DNA of 64,000 bases from Liriodendron chinense. Taxonomy: Eukaryota; Streptophyta; Magnoliopsida; Magnoliales; Magnoliaceae. This document shows positions 34,919 through 46,089 of the stretch, piece by piece (within the stretch, counting starts at the first letter, position 1; every line of letters begins with the position of its first letter). The notes beneath the pieces were generated by a model. The model worked only from the letters and a program-made list of their open reading frames with translations, made no database searches and was not told the DNA's origin. The position numbers were made by a program, and so were the translations under genes. The stretch is from NCBI GenBank assembly GCA_003013855.2, contig ML058447.1:4092001-4156000 (forward strand). The letters run 5' to 3'.

Positions 34919-35366
34919 GGGTGCGAATTAGATGTTACCTTGGGACAGCTTAGTGGGTGTTACCCCTACTATATGGCCCACATGGATGATATTTTGTATA
35001 TCCACTCAGTTCATCCATTTCTACATCCCATTTTAGGATGACGTTCCAAAATTTATGTAGAACCAAATCTCAAGTGGACCATACCACTAGAAACAGTGTG
35101 ATTGAGTGCCCCACTATTAAAAAGTCCAAAGAGCTCATCATAAGGTTTTGATAATATTTATTTTCAATCCAAGCTCTTGATAATGACAATAAGGTCTTGG
35201 TGAAGGGAAAATATAGAGATCAGATTGATACAAAACTTTTATAGCTCACAAAACGTTTTTAATGGTTATTCATCATTGTTTCTAGTGGTATGGTCCACCT
35301 GAGATTTGGATCTTCTTAGGGTTTTGGATCAGACCCTAAAATGATATGAGAAATCAGATAGACGGC

Positions 35367-35441
<75 letters not shown>

Positions 35442-35515
35442 GCATCAATATGGGCCCCACACGGTTAGGGTAACACCCACTAAGTTGTCCCTGGCGTAAC
35501 AACTAATTTGCGCCC
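34919..35515. repeat. Mutator-like MITE with GGGTGCGAATTAG ends, unit A
   Basis: The terminus GGGTGCGAATTAG pairs with CTAATTTGCGCCC at the right end (one mismatch), followed inward by 'cttagtgggtgttaccc' on both sides. The (TA)n tract at 35379-35439 sits in its right arm. The duplicate is at 42674-43244. Confidence 0.65.
35379..35439. repeat. (TA)n microsatellite, expanded in unit A
   Basis: About 30 TA units preceded by (GT)6 at 35367-35378. The matching site in unit B (43148-43160) has only a few TA units and a short A run. Confidence 0.9.
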
Positions 35516-35842
35516 ATTCCCTTCATCCCAGTGGGGTCCACCTTCTGAACGGACTGGATATCATATTAAACATCACGGTGGGCCACCGGAAGGTTTCAAT
35601 AATGGTGGGCGTTTCCATCGTCACTGTTTCCTGTGGTGGTGTAGCCCGCTTGACTTTGGAATCTTTCTCATTCTTGGGAGCCTAACATCAACGGCATAAT
35701 CTAATGGACGGAGTGGATGCCATACTGACATCGCAGTGGGCCCTACAGAATTTTGGGTTAACGGAGCTCCAACGAAACTCGCTTCCGGATAGTCACACGT
35801 ACGGATCATGGTAGTCAGATTTTTTAGTACACAGTAGAAGTG

Positions 35843-36886
35843 GATTGCGTCCGACCATATCTCTGTAGGGTCCATCGTGACCTATCTATTATCCACGCCG
35901 TCCATTATTTTTCTATGATCATATTAAGTCATTGTCCAGAAAATGAAGTAGATCCAACCCTCTAGTGGACCACACTAAGGGGGCGTTTGGTAAAACTTAA
36001 TTTCACGACTTATCACTTAAAAATTATATTTTCGGTGATTTTAGTAATTCAGACCGTTTGGTAATTAAAAAAATTTAAGTGCTTAATTGGAAAAATCACT
36101 TAAATTAAGTGGATTATTTTCAGCCATGACAACTTGACTTAAAACTTATAGCTGAATGCAGTAAGTGGTTCCTCTTTAAATTTTTAGATAAAAATTGACA
36201 AAAGTATCCCTATTAATATTTAATAATGACAAGGATTACCCTTCTTTGTTTACTTTCCTATTTATGACACCATCTCCTGCAAGTACTTGAAGTCACCAAA
36301 TTCTATAAGCCCCGGCATAATGCATGTATTATATCTGCATAGTCTAACCATTTGGAAAGATCATTTTAAGGCATGAGCCCAAAAATGAGACAAGTCCAAA
36401 CCTTAGGTGGACCACACCACTGAAAGCAATGGGGACAATGATGCCCGCCATTGAAACCTTCTTAGGGCCCACCATGATGTTTATTTACCATCAGCATTAT
36501 TCATAAGAACACAAAGACCTGGATTAAGGGAAAACACAAATATTAGCTTGATTCAAAACTTTTGTGGCCGCAATAAGTTTTTAATGCTAGTTTTCAGACA
36601 AATTACGAAACAGATTTTTCAGTTCTTATAAGTACTTAAATTTAACACTTTAAGTTCTCAGTACTTAAATTAATTTTTTGGCTTAATTTTTCAGTTTACC
36701 AAACAGCACCTAAATAATAAACTTGGGTTGCTTTAAATGCAGCGTTTGATGTGCCTCATGTTTTGCGCATACTTTATCATGATATGAGAAAAGAGATGGA
36801 CTGCGTGGATAAACAGGTACATCACGGTAGGCCCCACACAGATATGGTCGGATGCTTTAAAGTCCGACCAGGGATCGGACGCAATC
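35843..36886. repeat. Mutator-like MITE with GATTGCGTCCG ends, unit A
   Basis: The left end 'gattgcgtccgaccatat' pairs with 'atatggtcgg' and 'cggacgcaatc' at the right. A Tourist-like element (35979-36711) splits it here but not in unit B. Confidence 0.65.
35979..36711. mobile_element. Tourist-like (PIF/Harbinger) MITE with TAA duplication
   Basis: The ends GGGGGCGTTTGGTAAA and TTTACCAAACAGCACC are inverted repeats, and TAA flanks both sides (35976-35978 and 36712-36714). Unit B has one TAA (43741-43743) with the flanking sequence joined, a direct empty site. Three-base TAA/TTA duplication and GTTTGGT termini are typical of PIF/Harbinger Tourist elements. The interior contains a captured Mutator-like MITE piece (about 36297-36600). 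Confidence 0.9.
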
Positions 36887-37437
36887 GCGTCCAGTACGCG
36901 GATCCTTCTATTATTTATTTATTCGGGGCGGATTCGAGGAACACGTGTCATACATCTTGGTGGACAACCACTTGCTACAGATCTGAACCATTCATCAGAG
37001 AGCTTACCATGAAAATATACTATGGGCGAAAATTAATGTTGATCACCTGATCACCCAGTTCAATTTTGTATGAGAAAATGGACGGTATAAAAAAAAGAAC
37101 AACTACAACGTTCCAAACTTACATTTCTGGCTTAGTTGATAAGTGTACTATCCTGACATGGATCTCTGACACGTGATCTGTACGGCCACATCTCTTACAT
37201 GTATTCGGCAGTCGTGGCCTATTTTATTTTACTAGTATGGATTGCGACGCCATGAGATATTCCCGGAAATTCACGGGATTTTGTTTTATGCATGCGTTTG
37301 GAGGACCGAGAAATTCTCATTTTCGTGGTTTCCGTGCTTCCGTGGAGAAGTTGCGAGGATGCAGATATTTTCGACAGGATTTCAGTATCTAGGACTGGAC
37401 CAAATGCGAAGAATATGCAAAAAAGACAACTTTTTCT
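36887..37437. other. Unassigned duplicated sequence
   Basis: It includes ACACGTGTC and GACACGTGA elements and an open frame without domains. It is repeated in unit B at about 43924-44450. No gene supported. Confidence 0.4.
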
Positions 37438-37603
37438 ATGGGTTAGTTCACACACCCCATTGTTAGTACACCCACCCATCCCTGTTAGTCACATCTCAAT
37501 GTTAGAGCCACCCCACCATAGGGATCGATACCATAACCTCAGTGTTGAAACAAGGCTATCTTCACTCAGTCTGTCACTTGAGCTATGGATCTGGGTGTCC
37601 CAT
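37438..37603 (-). mobile_element. tRNA-derived SINE, unit A copy
   Basis: On the minus strand a pol III A box (TAGCTCAAGTGACAGACTG, 37567-37585) and B box (GGTATCGATCCC, near 37520) are spaced as in tRNA genes. The 3' end runs into 'ccatagaaaaag'. It is the same family as 28077-29205 and 44731-44895. Confidence 0.7.
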
Positions 37604-38106
37604 CCACTTATTTATAATATCACAGCTCACCTACTAACTGAATTAGCTTTATATTTTATTAGTAGTATCTACACAATGAGGTCCACATGATGGATGGCTA
37701 GGATATTTCTCCTATGTGCCATAATGGCATATTTGGTGGTGTGGGCATTAGCTGACTAACTGCATGTGATGTATGCTTAGCAGAGTGCTTTAGTGATGAA
37801 GTTTTTTAATTGTTTTTATAGCTGCTTTTATACACGCAAGTGAACTTATTATAATAGATGTTGCGCAATTTGTTGAACAGGGCAGAACTCAAATAGGGTA
37901 TTTTGCATACTTTAAGGCTTGGAGTATAAATATTTTCTATAAGAATCAAATTAGAGCTCCATGAGAAAGGCTTTTCTAATTCTTGGGTTGTTAAAATTTT
38001 TTAGAGCTTTAATCTTTTATTGAAAGGATAGTGAGCCTATTAGAAACCAAATGAGTCAGTTTCTTACATATCTACATTTCAGTGACAATTTGGTTCCCCA
38101 ATCTTA
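37604..38106. other. Unassigned duplicated sequence, no gene seen
   Basis: AT-rich stretch shared with unit B (about 44896-45395). No open frame of interest. Confidence 0.4.
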
Positions 38107-38736
38107 GGGCCTGTTTGGATACCATCAAATAAGTTACTTTTTCTACTTATAGTAATATATAAGCAATTTATTTGAGACAAGTAAGTTGGTTCACGGTCAA
38201 TTATAAGTAGTGCTTTTTTTTCTTTTGAAGTTACTTACTCACTTTAGTTTAGTAAGTACAAATCGAAAGCCCCGCTTGGACCTAGCAAGGTCCGACTAGA
38301 TTTGTGCAGAGGCTCATCGTGATGTCTCTATTTATCCACGTTGTCCATCCGTTTTCTCGCATCATATGAAGGTATAGGCAAAAAAATGAAGCAGATCCGA
38401 CACTCTATTGGACCACACGAGATCCGCACCAGAGATGACTCCTGCGTTTAATGCTTTGTGCGTTCAATGTGCATTTAATGCAACCCAAGCTTACTATTTG
38501 GTGTGGTCTACTTGAGCATTGGATTTGCCTCATTTTTGGGCCTATACATTAACATGATCCGAGAAAAGGAACGGAGGATGTGGATAAATAAATACATCAC
38601 GGTGGGCCCTCACACAAATTGGTCAGACCTTACTAAGTTCAAGCGAAGTAGGACATAATCTGCTTCCATAGAAATCAAGATAAGCTACTTAAGGCACAAG
38701 TACCTTATCTTAAGTAAATTACAATCCAAACACCCC
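38107..38736. mobile_element. Tourist-like MITE with TTA duplication, unit A
   Basis: The ends GGGCCTGTTTGGAT and ATCCAAACACCCC are inverted repeats flanked by TTA (38104-38106 and 38737-38739). A Mutator-like MITE core lies within (about 38270-38660). It was present before the tandem duplication because unit B has it too (45396-45978), with a deletion of about 50 bases. Confidence 0.85.
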
Positions 38737-38810
38737 TTATTGGGGGTGAAATAAATTACAATTTGGAAATTTGAACTTTATTAAACTGAAGATGCAATTC
38801 AATTTGACAA

Positions 38811-38812
<2 letters not shown>

Positions 38813-38845
<33 letters not shown>

Positions 38846-38862
38846 CTAAAAAAAAAAAAAAA
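38813..38862. repeat. Poly-C (31) then poly-A tract, unit A
   Basis: 31 cytosines followed by 'aact' and an A run. The same site in unit B has 20 cytosines. Confidence 0.9.
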
Positions 38863-40250
38863 GTGGCGGAATCTGGACTGTTCATTCAAAAGTGGGCCAG
38901 AAACAAGGAGCAGTAACTGATGAGACAATCCTAACAATTCAATTAGTTGCGTACAAGTGGATACCAAAACTCTCGACTCACATACAATGAGAAAAGAGTG
39001 ATTGATATTAGCTAGGGTTGTCCTTGCAAGGCAATTTCTGGTCGGTGTCCATTCAATGGTGGAACCCACCAGATGAGCGATCCGGATCTCATCCATTAAT
39101 ACCATCCATGCATGATTTTCAATGCATTTCCTGATCTTGTCCTCTTCAAGCAATTACCTACTCGTCCTTTGGTGCAGCGATTATGTTTCCAGTTTTACTA
39201 CACCTTTGGAAAATCACACTCGGGAGGCTCGAATTCATTCCCATATAATACGTCCTAACTGTAGCCATTGTATCCAAACCGTTTATTTGATAGAGATCTA
39301 CATGGACGGGGGATGCACGAAAAATACTCTATTGCAAGACGTTGGGGTGTGTAGTATTCAAGCTAACCTCTACTTGTATAGCATGAGACAAGTTAAGGTT
39401 CGGTGATCCAGGCTGTTGATCTGATGGGCCCCACCGTAGATGAAGAGGACTCCAAACTCATTCAAAGCGAAACACCCTAACCCTTTGATTGATGGCCTAC
39501 AAATACACTGCTAGGGCTTGCAAAATAAAAAATACAAAAAAAGAAAAAGAAAAAAAAGATCACATATTCAATGGAAGAAACAAAGCCCCAGCAATTGGAT
39601 GGCTAGGATCTATCTAGGAATTGTCCATCCAGAGTGGGGCCCAGTTGTACAAACAATAGAGGAACAAGTATCGTTGAGAATAGTTGACTATTTGTTCTAA
39701 GAAGATATCATGACTCGATCCATGCACATTGTCAAAAACAGACCATCCTCCCATCATCGAGATGATCCCTCTAGAATCTTCCATTTCCAAGCACGTTGTC
39801 AGACCTACAACACCTCCATCCTTATCTCAGTAATGAATAGAAGAAGGACTCTGAAAATTTGGGTAAGTCGGAAGATCACCATACGCTAGAGCTACGTGGA
39901 GCTCACTATCTTGTTTGAGTGCCATCCGTCCGTCCATTAGATGTGTCCCTTAGAAAATCCAGCTGCTACATGACTCAGGGTGGGACACATGAAAGGGAAC
40001 AATGGGGCACATTGGAATGTGGGGTCCACCGTGTTGTGTGCGTATCATCCATTCTAGTAATCAGGCGGGCCCCATCAAGATGATCCTTGACAAAATTTAG
40101 GTGGGCCATAACGAGTGAATATATAGGTTTCATCATGATTGTATATTACTATACTTGGTGTGTCCCAGCTAAGTTTTGGATGGGGACGATTCTTGGGATA
40201 TTCGGTGAATATAAGGAGGTGGATCAGATGCATGGTAGAGATTCCACATG
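38863..40250. other. Unassigned duplicated sequence, unit A end
   Basis: Single-copy-like sequence apart from its duplicate at 46090-47478, closely similar by eye. Short open frames are conserved between copies but have no recognisable domain or proper start, so I do not call a gene. Confidence 0.45.
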
Positions 40251-40352
40251 AGAAGTTTTGGATAAGAACAAATAAGGGTGTTATGCCTGTGGGACGACGA
40301 GTTGCCCGTGACCCTCGCCGGCTGTAAGATCACATAGGCATGGATGAAGGGA

Positions 40353-40575
40353 AAAAAAATATATATATCAGCTGTACAAAATTTCTGTGGCACCTAAGAA
40401 TTTTTCAACAGTACACACTCAGTTCACACTTTTCCTGTGATGTGGTCCATTTAAGCTTTCAATATGATTCATTTTTGGTACACAGCCATAAAATTATCTG
40501 TTAAGATAGATGGACGGAGTGGATAAAATACTTAAATCATAGTGGGCCCCACAGAGTTTACCGCTACAAAGTTGG
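40353..40575. repeat. MITE right half in unit B
   Basis: Duplicate of 32388-32610; the long A run is replaced by 'aaaaaaaatatatatat'. Confidence 0.6.
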
Positions 40576-40632
40576 CAATCGATTGATGGGTTGAAAAGCT
40601 TGGACTAATTTCTACAGCCGTCCATTTGTTTC

Positions 40633-41182
40633 GAGAGCGCATTAGGTTAGACCCCGGGCTCACCTAAGACGGTGCGGCCCTTACTGTGGGTTTACTGTGG
40701 GGCCCACCTTGATGTATGTATTATGTATCCACTCCGTCCATCCGTTTTTCCAGATCATCTTAGGGCATCATCCCAAAAATTAAGCAGAGAAAATTATCAG
40801 GTGGACCATACCATAAGAAACAGTGGTGATTGACCATCCTACCATTAAAAATTTCTTAGGACGCACCTTCATGTTTCCGTAGTGTTTATTTACCATCCAA
40901 TCTGTTGATAAGGTCACATGAGCCTGGATGAAGGGCAAAAAAATATATCAGGTTCATCCAAAACTTCTGTGGCCCATTAATGATCAATCAACACTCTTTC
41001 CTATGTTATGGTTCACCTGACGATTGTATCTGATTCCTTTTTGTACAATAAGCTAAACCGATCTGGAAAAATGGATGGACGGCGTGGATACATAATATAT
41101 ACATCAAGGTGGGCCCCACGGTAACCCACGGTAAGGGCCGCACCGTCTTGAGTGAGGCCGGGGTCTCACCTAATCCGCTCTC
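40633..41182. mobile_element. Mutator-like MITE with 9-bp TSD (family reference copy)
   Basis: Exactly flanked by ATTTGTTTC (40624-40632 and 41183-41191), while unit A has one ATTTGTTTC (32720-32728) at the uninterrupted site. The ends GAGAGCGCATTAGGTTAGAC and the inverted form of 'ctcacctaatccgctctc' continue pairing inward through 'gacggtgcggcccttac', 'ggggcccaccttgatgtat' and 'ccgtccatcc', so inverted repeats make up nearly all of the 550 bp. A 9-bp duplication and long TIRs are the hallmarks of Mutator-like elements. No transposase is encoded. Confidence 0.92.
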
Positions 41183-41459
41183 ATTTGTTTCATAGGCAGT
41201 AGCCGACCGGACAATTTGACGAGTGGGAGGTGATGGATGGCGCAGATCGTGAGACTGGGCACTACGATAGAATATGAGGTGGCGTGTAGAGGGACACGCC
41301 ACCGCATGTAGGGTTGTTAACTAGAAGTCCGCATTAGTCAAGTCCCCGCACGCAAGGGATCCTTTTCTGTCCTCCGGAGTCCGGACGCTTGCTTCGGGGA
41401 GTTGATATGGTAGGGTCCGTAGTACCGCCGGCATGGCAGGGCGACTGGAAGGGCGCGGG

Positions 41460-42658
41460 TAAGGCTGTCAACAACCCGGGCCTAGGTAGGTATCGCCGCG
41501 GATCTTGAAGTATACCATTTGGGCCCGGCCTATTTAAAATTCTGATCTTTTAGGCCCGAGCTATGCCCATTAGGGCTGTATATTGAGGCTTGACTTGTCT
41601 GTGAGCTCCTCGAGTTCAAGCTCACCCTCAAGCTTACCATTGGAGCTTCTTTTGTTTGTTAAACCTTTCCAGGTGAGCTAGTGGATCGAGTCGAGCCGAG
41701 CTTACCTCGAGTTGAGTTGAGCATGCTCCCACCTCAATTTATTATATTTTTTGCTACAAAATACAAATTAAAAGTCAATAACATTAAGTTCAAGACGTCA
41801 CACATATATTAGGGGAGAATAGTATTTCTACATGTGGGACCCCAGCATTTAAATGGGCTAGCTCTGATCGATTTTTTCATTGGCCAGGTCACGCCTGCAT
41901 TGAATGCATACTACTAATAACATTTTCTGAACTATAGATTAACACAATACATATATAGCTTACCACATGAATGGACTGCCCTGATTATTGTGCGTGCAGA
42001 CCATATTTATGATGAAGCCTAGCTGATTCATGGATCAGATGCACCACCTCCCTCATAAAATTGCAATCAATAGCTGCATATGGTGTTTAGTCTTATCATA
42101 GCGCAAGTTTTCTAGATGTATGTGGTGTGTGGTCTCACCGTAGCACCTGTTTTATGCAATGTGTAAAACACACAACCACTGTGTGCTCACCCTATTTTCT
42201 ACTTGAAATTACTCAATCCATCAAATATGCTCAACGAAAGGAATGTTCTTACTTGAACAAAATATTAGGATTAAGAAACTCCCCCAACGTGTGAGGGTTT
42301 TATATGTCCTAAGCTTGGACTTCAATGTTTGGGTTTTATATGTCCTAAGGTTGAACCCCAACGCATGTAGAGAGAGAGTCAAGAAATAAGAAGATTATGG
42401 TATTTTTTTTAACAAATATTTATATTAAACGAGACGAGTCGAGTCGAGGTCGAGCCAAGCCGAGCTTGAATCGAGTCGAGTTTCGAGTCAAGTAACCCAG
42501 CGATCGAACTCGACTCAATTTATGACTCGAGGTCCTAAATGAAGCTTGGCTTGACTCGTCCTACTAAGTCGAGGCGAAGTTTTTTTTTAATCGAGTTGAT
42601 CGAGTTTCTCGAGCTAACTCAGCTCATGACCATCCCTACTACCCATTGACACCTTTAA
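41460..42658. repeat. Composite CGAG-rich hAT-like block, unit B
   Basis: Duplicate of 33782-34902, with small insertions such as a repeated 'gggttttatatgtcctaag' near 42295-42350. Confidence 0.5.
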
Positions 42659-42673
42659 AGGTATCCCCAGTTG

Positions 42674-43244
42674 GGGTGCGAATTAGGTGTTACCTTGGGC
42701 ACAGCTTAGTGGGTGTTACCCTTACTATATAACTCATATGGATGATATTTTGTATATCCACTCCGTTCATCTATTTCTACAACCCATTTTAGGATGAGGT
42801 TCCAAAATTTATGCAGATCCAAATCTCAAGTGGACCATACCACTAAAAACAATTGGACCATACTACTAGAAACAGTGTGATTGAGTGCCCCACTATTAAA
42901 AAGTTCAAAGAGCCCATCGTAAGGTTTTGATAATGCTTATTTTCAATCCAAGCTCTTGATAATGTCAATAAGGTCTTGATGAAGGGAAAATATAAAGATT
43001 AGATTGATACAAAACTTTTGTGGCCCACAAAACGTTTTTAATAGTTATTCATCATTGTTTCCAGTGGTATGGTCCACCTGAGATTTGGATCTTCTTAGGG
43101 TTTTGGATCACATCCTAAAATGATATGAGAAATCAGATAGACGGCGTACATATATATACATAAAAAAAATGCATCAATATAGGCCCCACACGGTTAGGGT
43201 AACACCAACTAAGTTGTCCCCGGGGTAACACCTAATTTGCGCCC
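42674..43244. repeat. Mutator-like MITE with GGGTGCGAATTAG ends, unit B
   Basis: Duplicate of 34919-35515. A short internal repeat of 'ggaccatac' near 42832-42862 is present only here. Confidence 0.65.
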
Positions 43245-43578
43245 ATTCCCTTCATCCCAGTGGGGTCCACCTTATGAACGGACTGGATATCATATTAAAC
43301 ATCACGGTGGGCCACTGGAAGGTTTCCATAATGGTGGGCGTTTCCATCGCCACTGTTTCCTGTTTCCTGTGGTGGTGTAGCCCGCTTGACTTTTGAATCT
43401 TTCTCATTCTTGGGAGCCTAACATCATAAGGCATAATCTAATGGACGGAGTGGATGCCATACTGACATCACAGTGGGCCCCACAGAATTTTGGGTTAACG
43501 GAGCTCCAACGAAACTCGCTTCCGGATAGTCACACGCACGGATCATGTTAGTCAGATTTTTTAGTACACGGAGAAGCG

Positions 43579-43923
43579 GAATTGCGTCCGACCCCCCGGT
43601 TGAACCTTTAAGCGTCCGATCATATCTCTGTAGGATACATCGTGACGTATCTATTATCCACGCCGTCCATTATTTTTCTATGATCATATTAAGTCATGGT
43701 CCAGAAAATGAAGTAGATCCAACCCTTTAGTGGACCACACTAAATAATAAACTTGGGTTGCTTTAAATGCAAACTAGAGCGTTTGATGTGCCTCATGTTT
43801 TGAGCTTACCTTATCATGATCTGAGAAAAGGGATGGACTGCGTGGATAAACATGTACATCACGGTAGGCCCCACACAGATATGGTCGGATGCTTTAAAGT
43901 CCGACCACGGATCGAACGCAATC
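43579..43923. repeat. Mutator-like MITE, unit B, empty site for the Tourist insertion
   Basis: Same element as 35843-36886 but without the 733-bp Tourist-like insertion, and with an extra 'ccccccggttgaaccttta' type segment near 43592. Confidence 0.65.
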
Positions 43924-44450
43924 GCGTCCAGTACGCGGATCCTTCTATTATTTATTTATTCTGGGCGGATTCGAGGAACACGTGTCATACATCTTGTTGG
44001 ACAACCCATTTGCTACAGATCTGAACCATTCATCAGGCAGCTTACCATGAAAATATACTATGGACGAAAATTAATGTTGATCAGCTGATCACCCAGTTCA
44101 ATTTTGTATGAGAAAAATGGACGGTTTAAAAAAAAAAGAACAACTACAACGTTCCGAACTTACATTTCTGGCTTAGTTGATGAGTGTACTATCCTGAGTG
44201 TTCACTGATGAATGGCATGGATCTCTGACACGTGAGATGTACGGCAACATCTCTTACATGTATTCGGCAGTCATGACCTATTTTATTTTACTAGTACGTA
44301 TTGCGACGCCACGAGATATTCCCGGAAATTTACGGATTTTTGTTTTATGCATGCGTTTGGAGGACCGAGAGATTCTCATTTTCGAGCTTTCCGTGCTTCC
44401 GTGGAGAAGTTGCGAGGATGCAGATATTTTCGGCCCGGATTTTAATATCT
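43924..44450. other. Unassigned duplicated sequence, unit B
   Basis: Duplicate of 36887-37437 without a supported gene. Confidence 0.4.
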
Positions 44451-44730
44451 AGGACAACTGCGAAGAAAATGATAAAAAGAAAAGAAAAAGGAGATCATGA
44501 GAAATCCTTTTCCCGGTTAGAGACAACGTCCACTCGCCACTAATATCCATGTTGCTGTTTGCAGTCTAGGGCACGTCCAAAACGCATGCTTTGGGGAAGC
44601 AGATGTGGGACCCACTGTAATGTATTTGTTTTATATCCGCACCGTTCATGGACCACACAACAGGAAACAGGGGTAATTGAAACAAAAGTACTTTAGGATT
44701 AGACTAACGTTTCTTTATTTTTTTTATGTG
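44451..44730. other. Segment present only in unit B
   Basis: About 270 bases between 'tatctaggac' and the SINE that unit A lacks. They include a MITE left arm ('gtaatgtatttgttttatat', near 44617). This may be a unit A deletion or a unit B insertion. Confidence 0.5.
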
Positions 44731-44895
44731 TTAGTTCACACACCCCATTGTTAGTACACCCACCCACCCCTGTTAGTCACATCTCAATGTTAGCGTCACC
44801 CCCACTATAGGGATCGATACCATGACCTCAGTGTTGAAATGAGGCTATCTTCACTCAGTCTATCACTTGAGCTATGGACCTGGGTGTCGCATCCA
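44731..44895 (-). mobile_element. tRNA-derived SINE, unit B copy
   Basis: A box at 44856-44874, B box near 44811, and a longer A-rich tail than unit A (plus-strand 'ctttattttttttatg' just left of it). Confidence 0.7.
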
Positions 44896-45395
44896 CTTAT
44901 TTTTAATATCACAGCTCACCTACTAACTGAATTAGCTTTATCTTTTATTAGTAGCATCTACACAATGAGGTCCACATGATGGATGGCTAGGATATTTCTC
45001 CTATGTGCCATAATGGCATATTTGGTGGTGTGGGCATTAGCTGACTAATTGCATGTGATGTATGCTTAGCAGAGTGCTTTAGTGATGAAGTTTTTTAGTT
45101 GTTTTTATAGCTGCTTTTATACACGCAAGTGAACTTATTATAATAGATGTTGCGCAATTTGTTGAACAGGGCAGAACTCAAATAGGGTATTTTGCATACT
45201 TTAAGGCTTGGAGTATAAATATTTTCTATGAGAATCAAATTAGAGCTACATGAGAAAAGCTTTTCTAATTCTTGGGTTGTTAAAAATTTCTAGTGCTTTA
45301 ATCTTTTATTGAAAGGATAGTGAGCCTGTTAGAAACCAAATGGGTTAGTTTCTTACATATCTACATTTCAGTGATAATTTGGTTCCCCAATCTTA
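44896..45395. other. Unassigned duplicated sequence, no gene seen
   Basis: Duplicate of 37604-38106. Confidence 0.4.
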
Positions 45396-45978
45396 GGGCC
45401 TGTTTGGATACCATCAAATAAGTTACTTTTTCTACTTATAGTAATATATAAGTTACTTTTTTTCTTTTGAAGTTACTTAATCACTTCAGTTTAGAAAGTC
45501 TATATCGAAAGCCCCGCTTGGACCTAGCAAGGTCCGACTAGATTTGTGCAGAGGCCCATCATGATGTCTCAGTTTATCCACGTTGTCCATCCCTTTTCTC
45601 GTATCATATTAAGGTATGGGCAAAAAAATGAAGCAGATCCGACACTATATTGGACCACACGCGATCCACACCAGAGATGACTCCTGCGTTTAATGCTTTG
45701 TGCGTTCAATGTGCATTTAATGCAACCCAAGCTTACTATTTGGTGTGGTCCACTTGAGCATTGCATTTGCCTCATTTTTAGGCCTATACATTAACATGAT
45801 CCGAGAAAAGGAACGGAGGATGTGGATAAATAAATACATCACGGTGGGCCCTCACACAAATTGGTCAGACCTTACTAAGTTCAAGCGAAGTAGGACATAA
45901 TCTGCTTCCATAGAAATCAAGATAAGCTACTTAAGGCACAAGTACCTTATCTCAAGTAAATTACAATCCAAACACCCC
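45396..45978. mobile_element. Tourist-like MITE with TTA duplication, unit B
   Basis: TTA at 45393-45395 and 45979-45981. Same element as 38107-38736, shorter by an internal deletion near 45440. Confidence 0.85.
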
Positions 45979-46054
45979 TTATTGGGGGTGAAATAAATTA
46001 CAATTTGGAAATTTGAACTTTATTAAACTGATGATGCAATTCAATTTGACAATG

Positions 46055-46089
46055 CCCCCCCCCCCCCCCCCCCCAAAAAAAAAAAAAAA
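46055..46089. repeat. Poly-C (20) then poly-A tract, unit B
   Basis: 20 cytosines followed by 15 adenines; shorter than the unit A tract. Confidence 0.9.

Larger units (their letters stand above)
32287..40250. repeat. Tandem duplication, unit A (7964 bp)
   Basis: Unit A starts 'agaagttttggataagaac' and ends 'gattccacatg'. Unit B follows directly at 40251 with the same start and the same end. Matching landmarks in the same order include two CGAG-rich blocks, a (TA)n MITE, the GATTGCGTCCG-end MITE, a SINE, a Tourist-like element and a poly-C tract. Unit A alone carries the hAT element at 32921 and the Tourist-like element at 35979. No gene was found in it. Confidence 0.92.

Noticed and set aside
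34919..34940. 9-bp target duplication for the GGGTGCGAATTAG-end MITE
   Set aside because: The flanks on the two sides do not match, so I left the element without a target-site claim.
38737..39153. Minus-strand open frame conserved in both duplication units (also 45979-46380)
   Set aside because: The reported start codon is TTG rather than ATG, the frame crosses a poly-C/poly-A tract that varies in length, it ends at the Tourist border, and no domain is visible. Conservation follows from the duplication.
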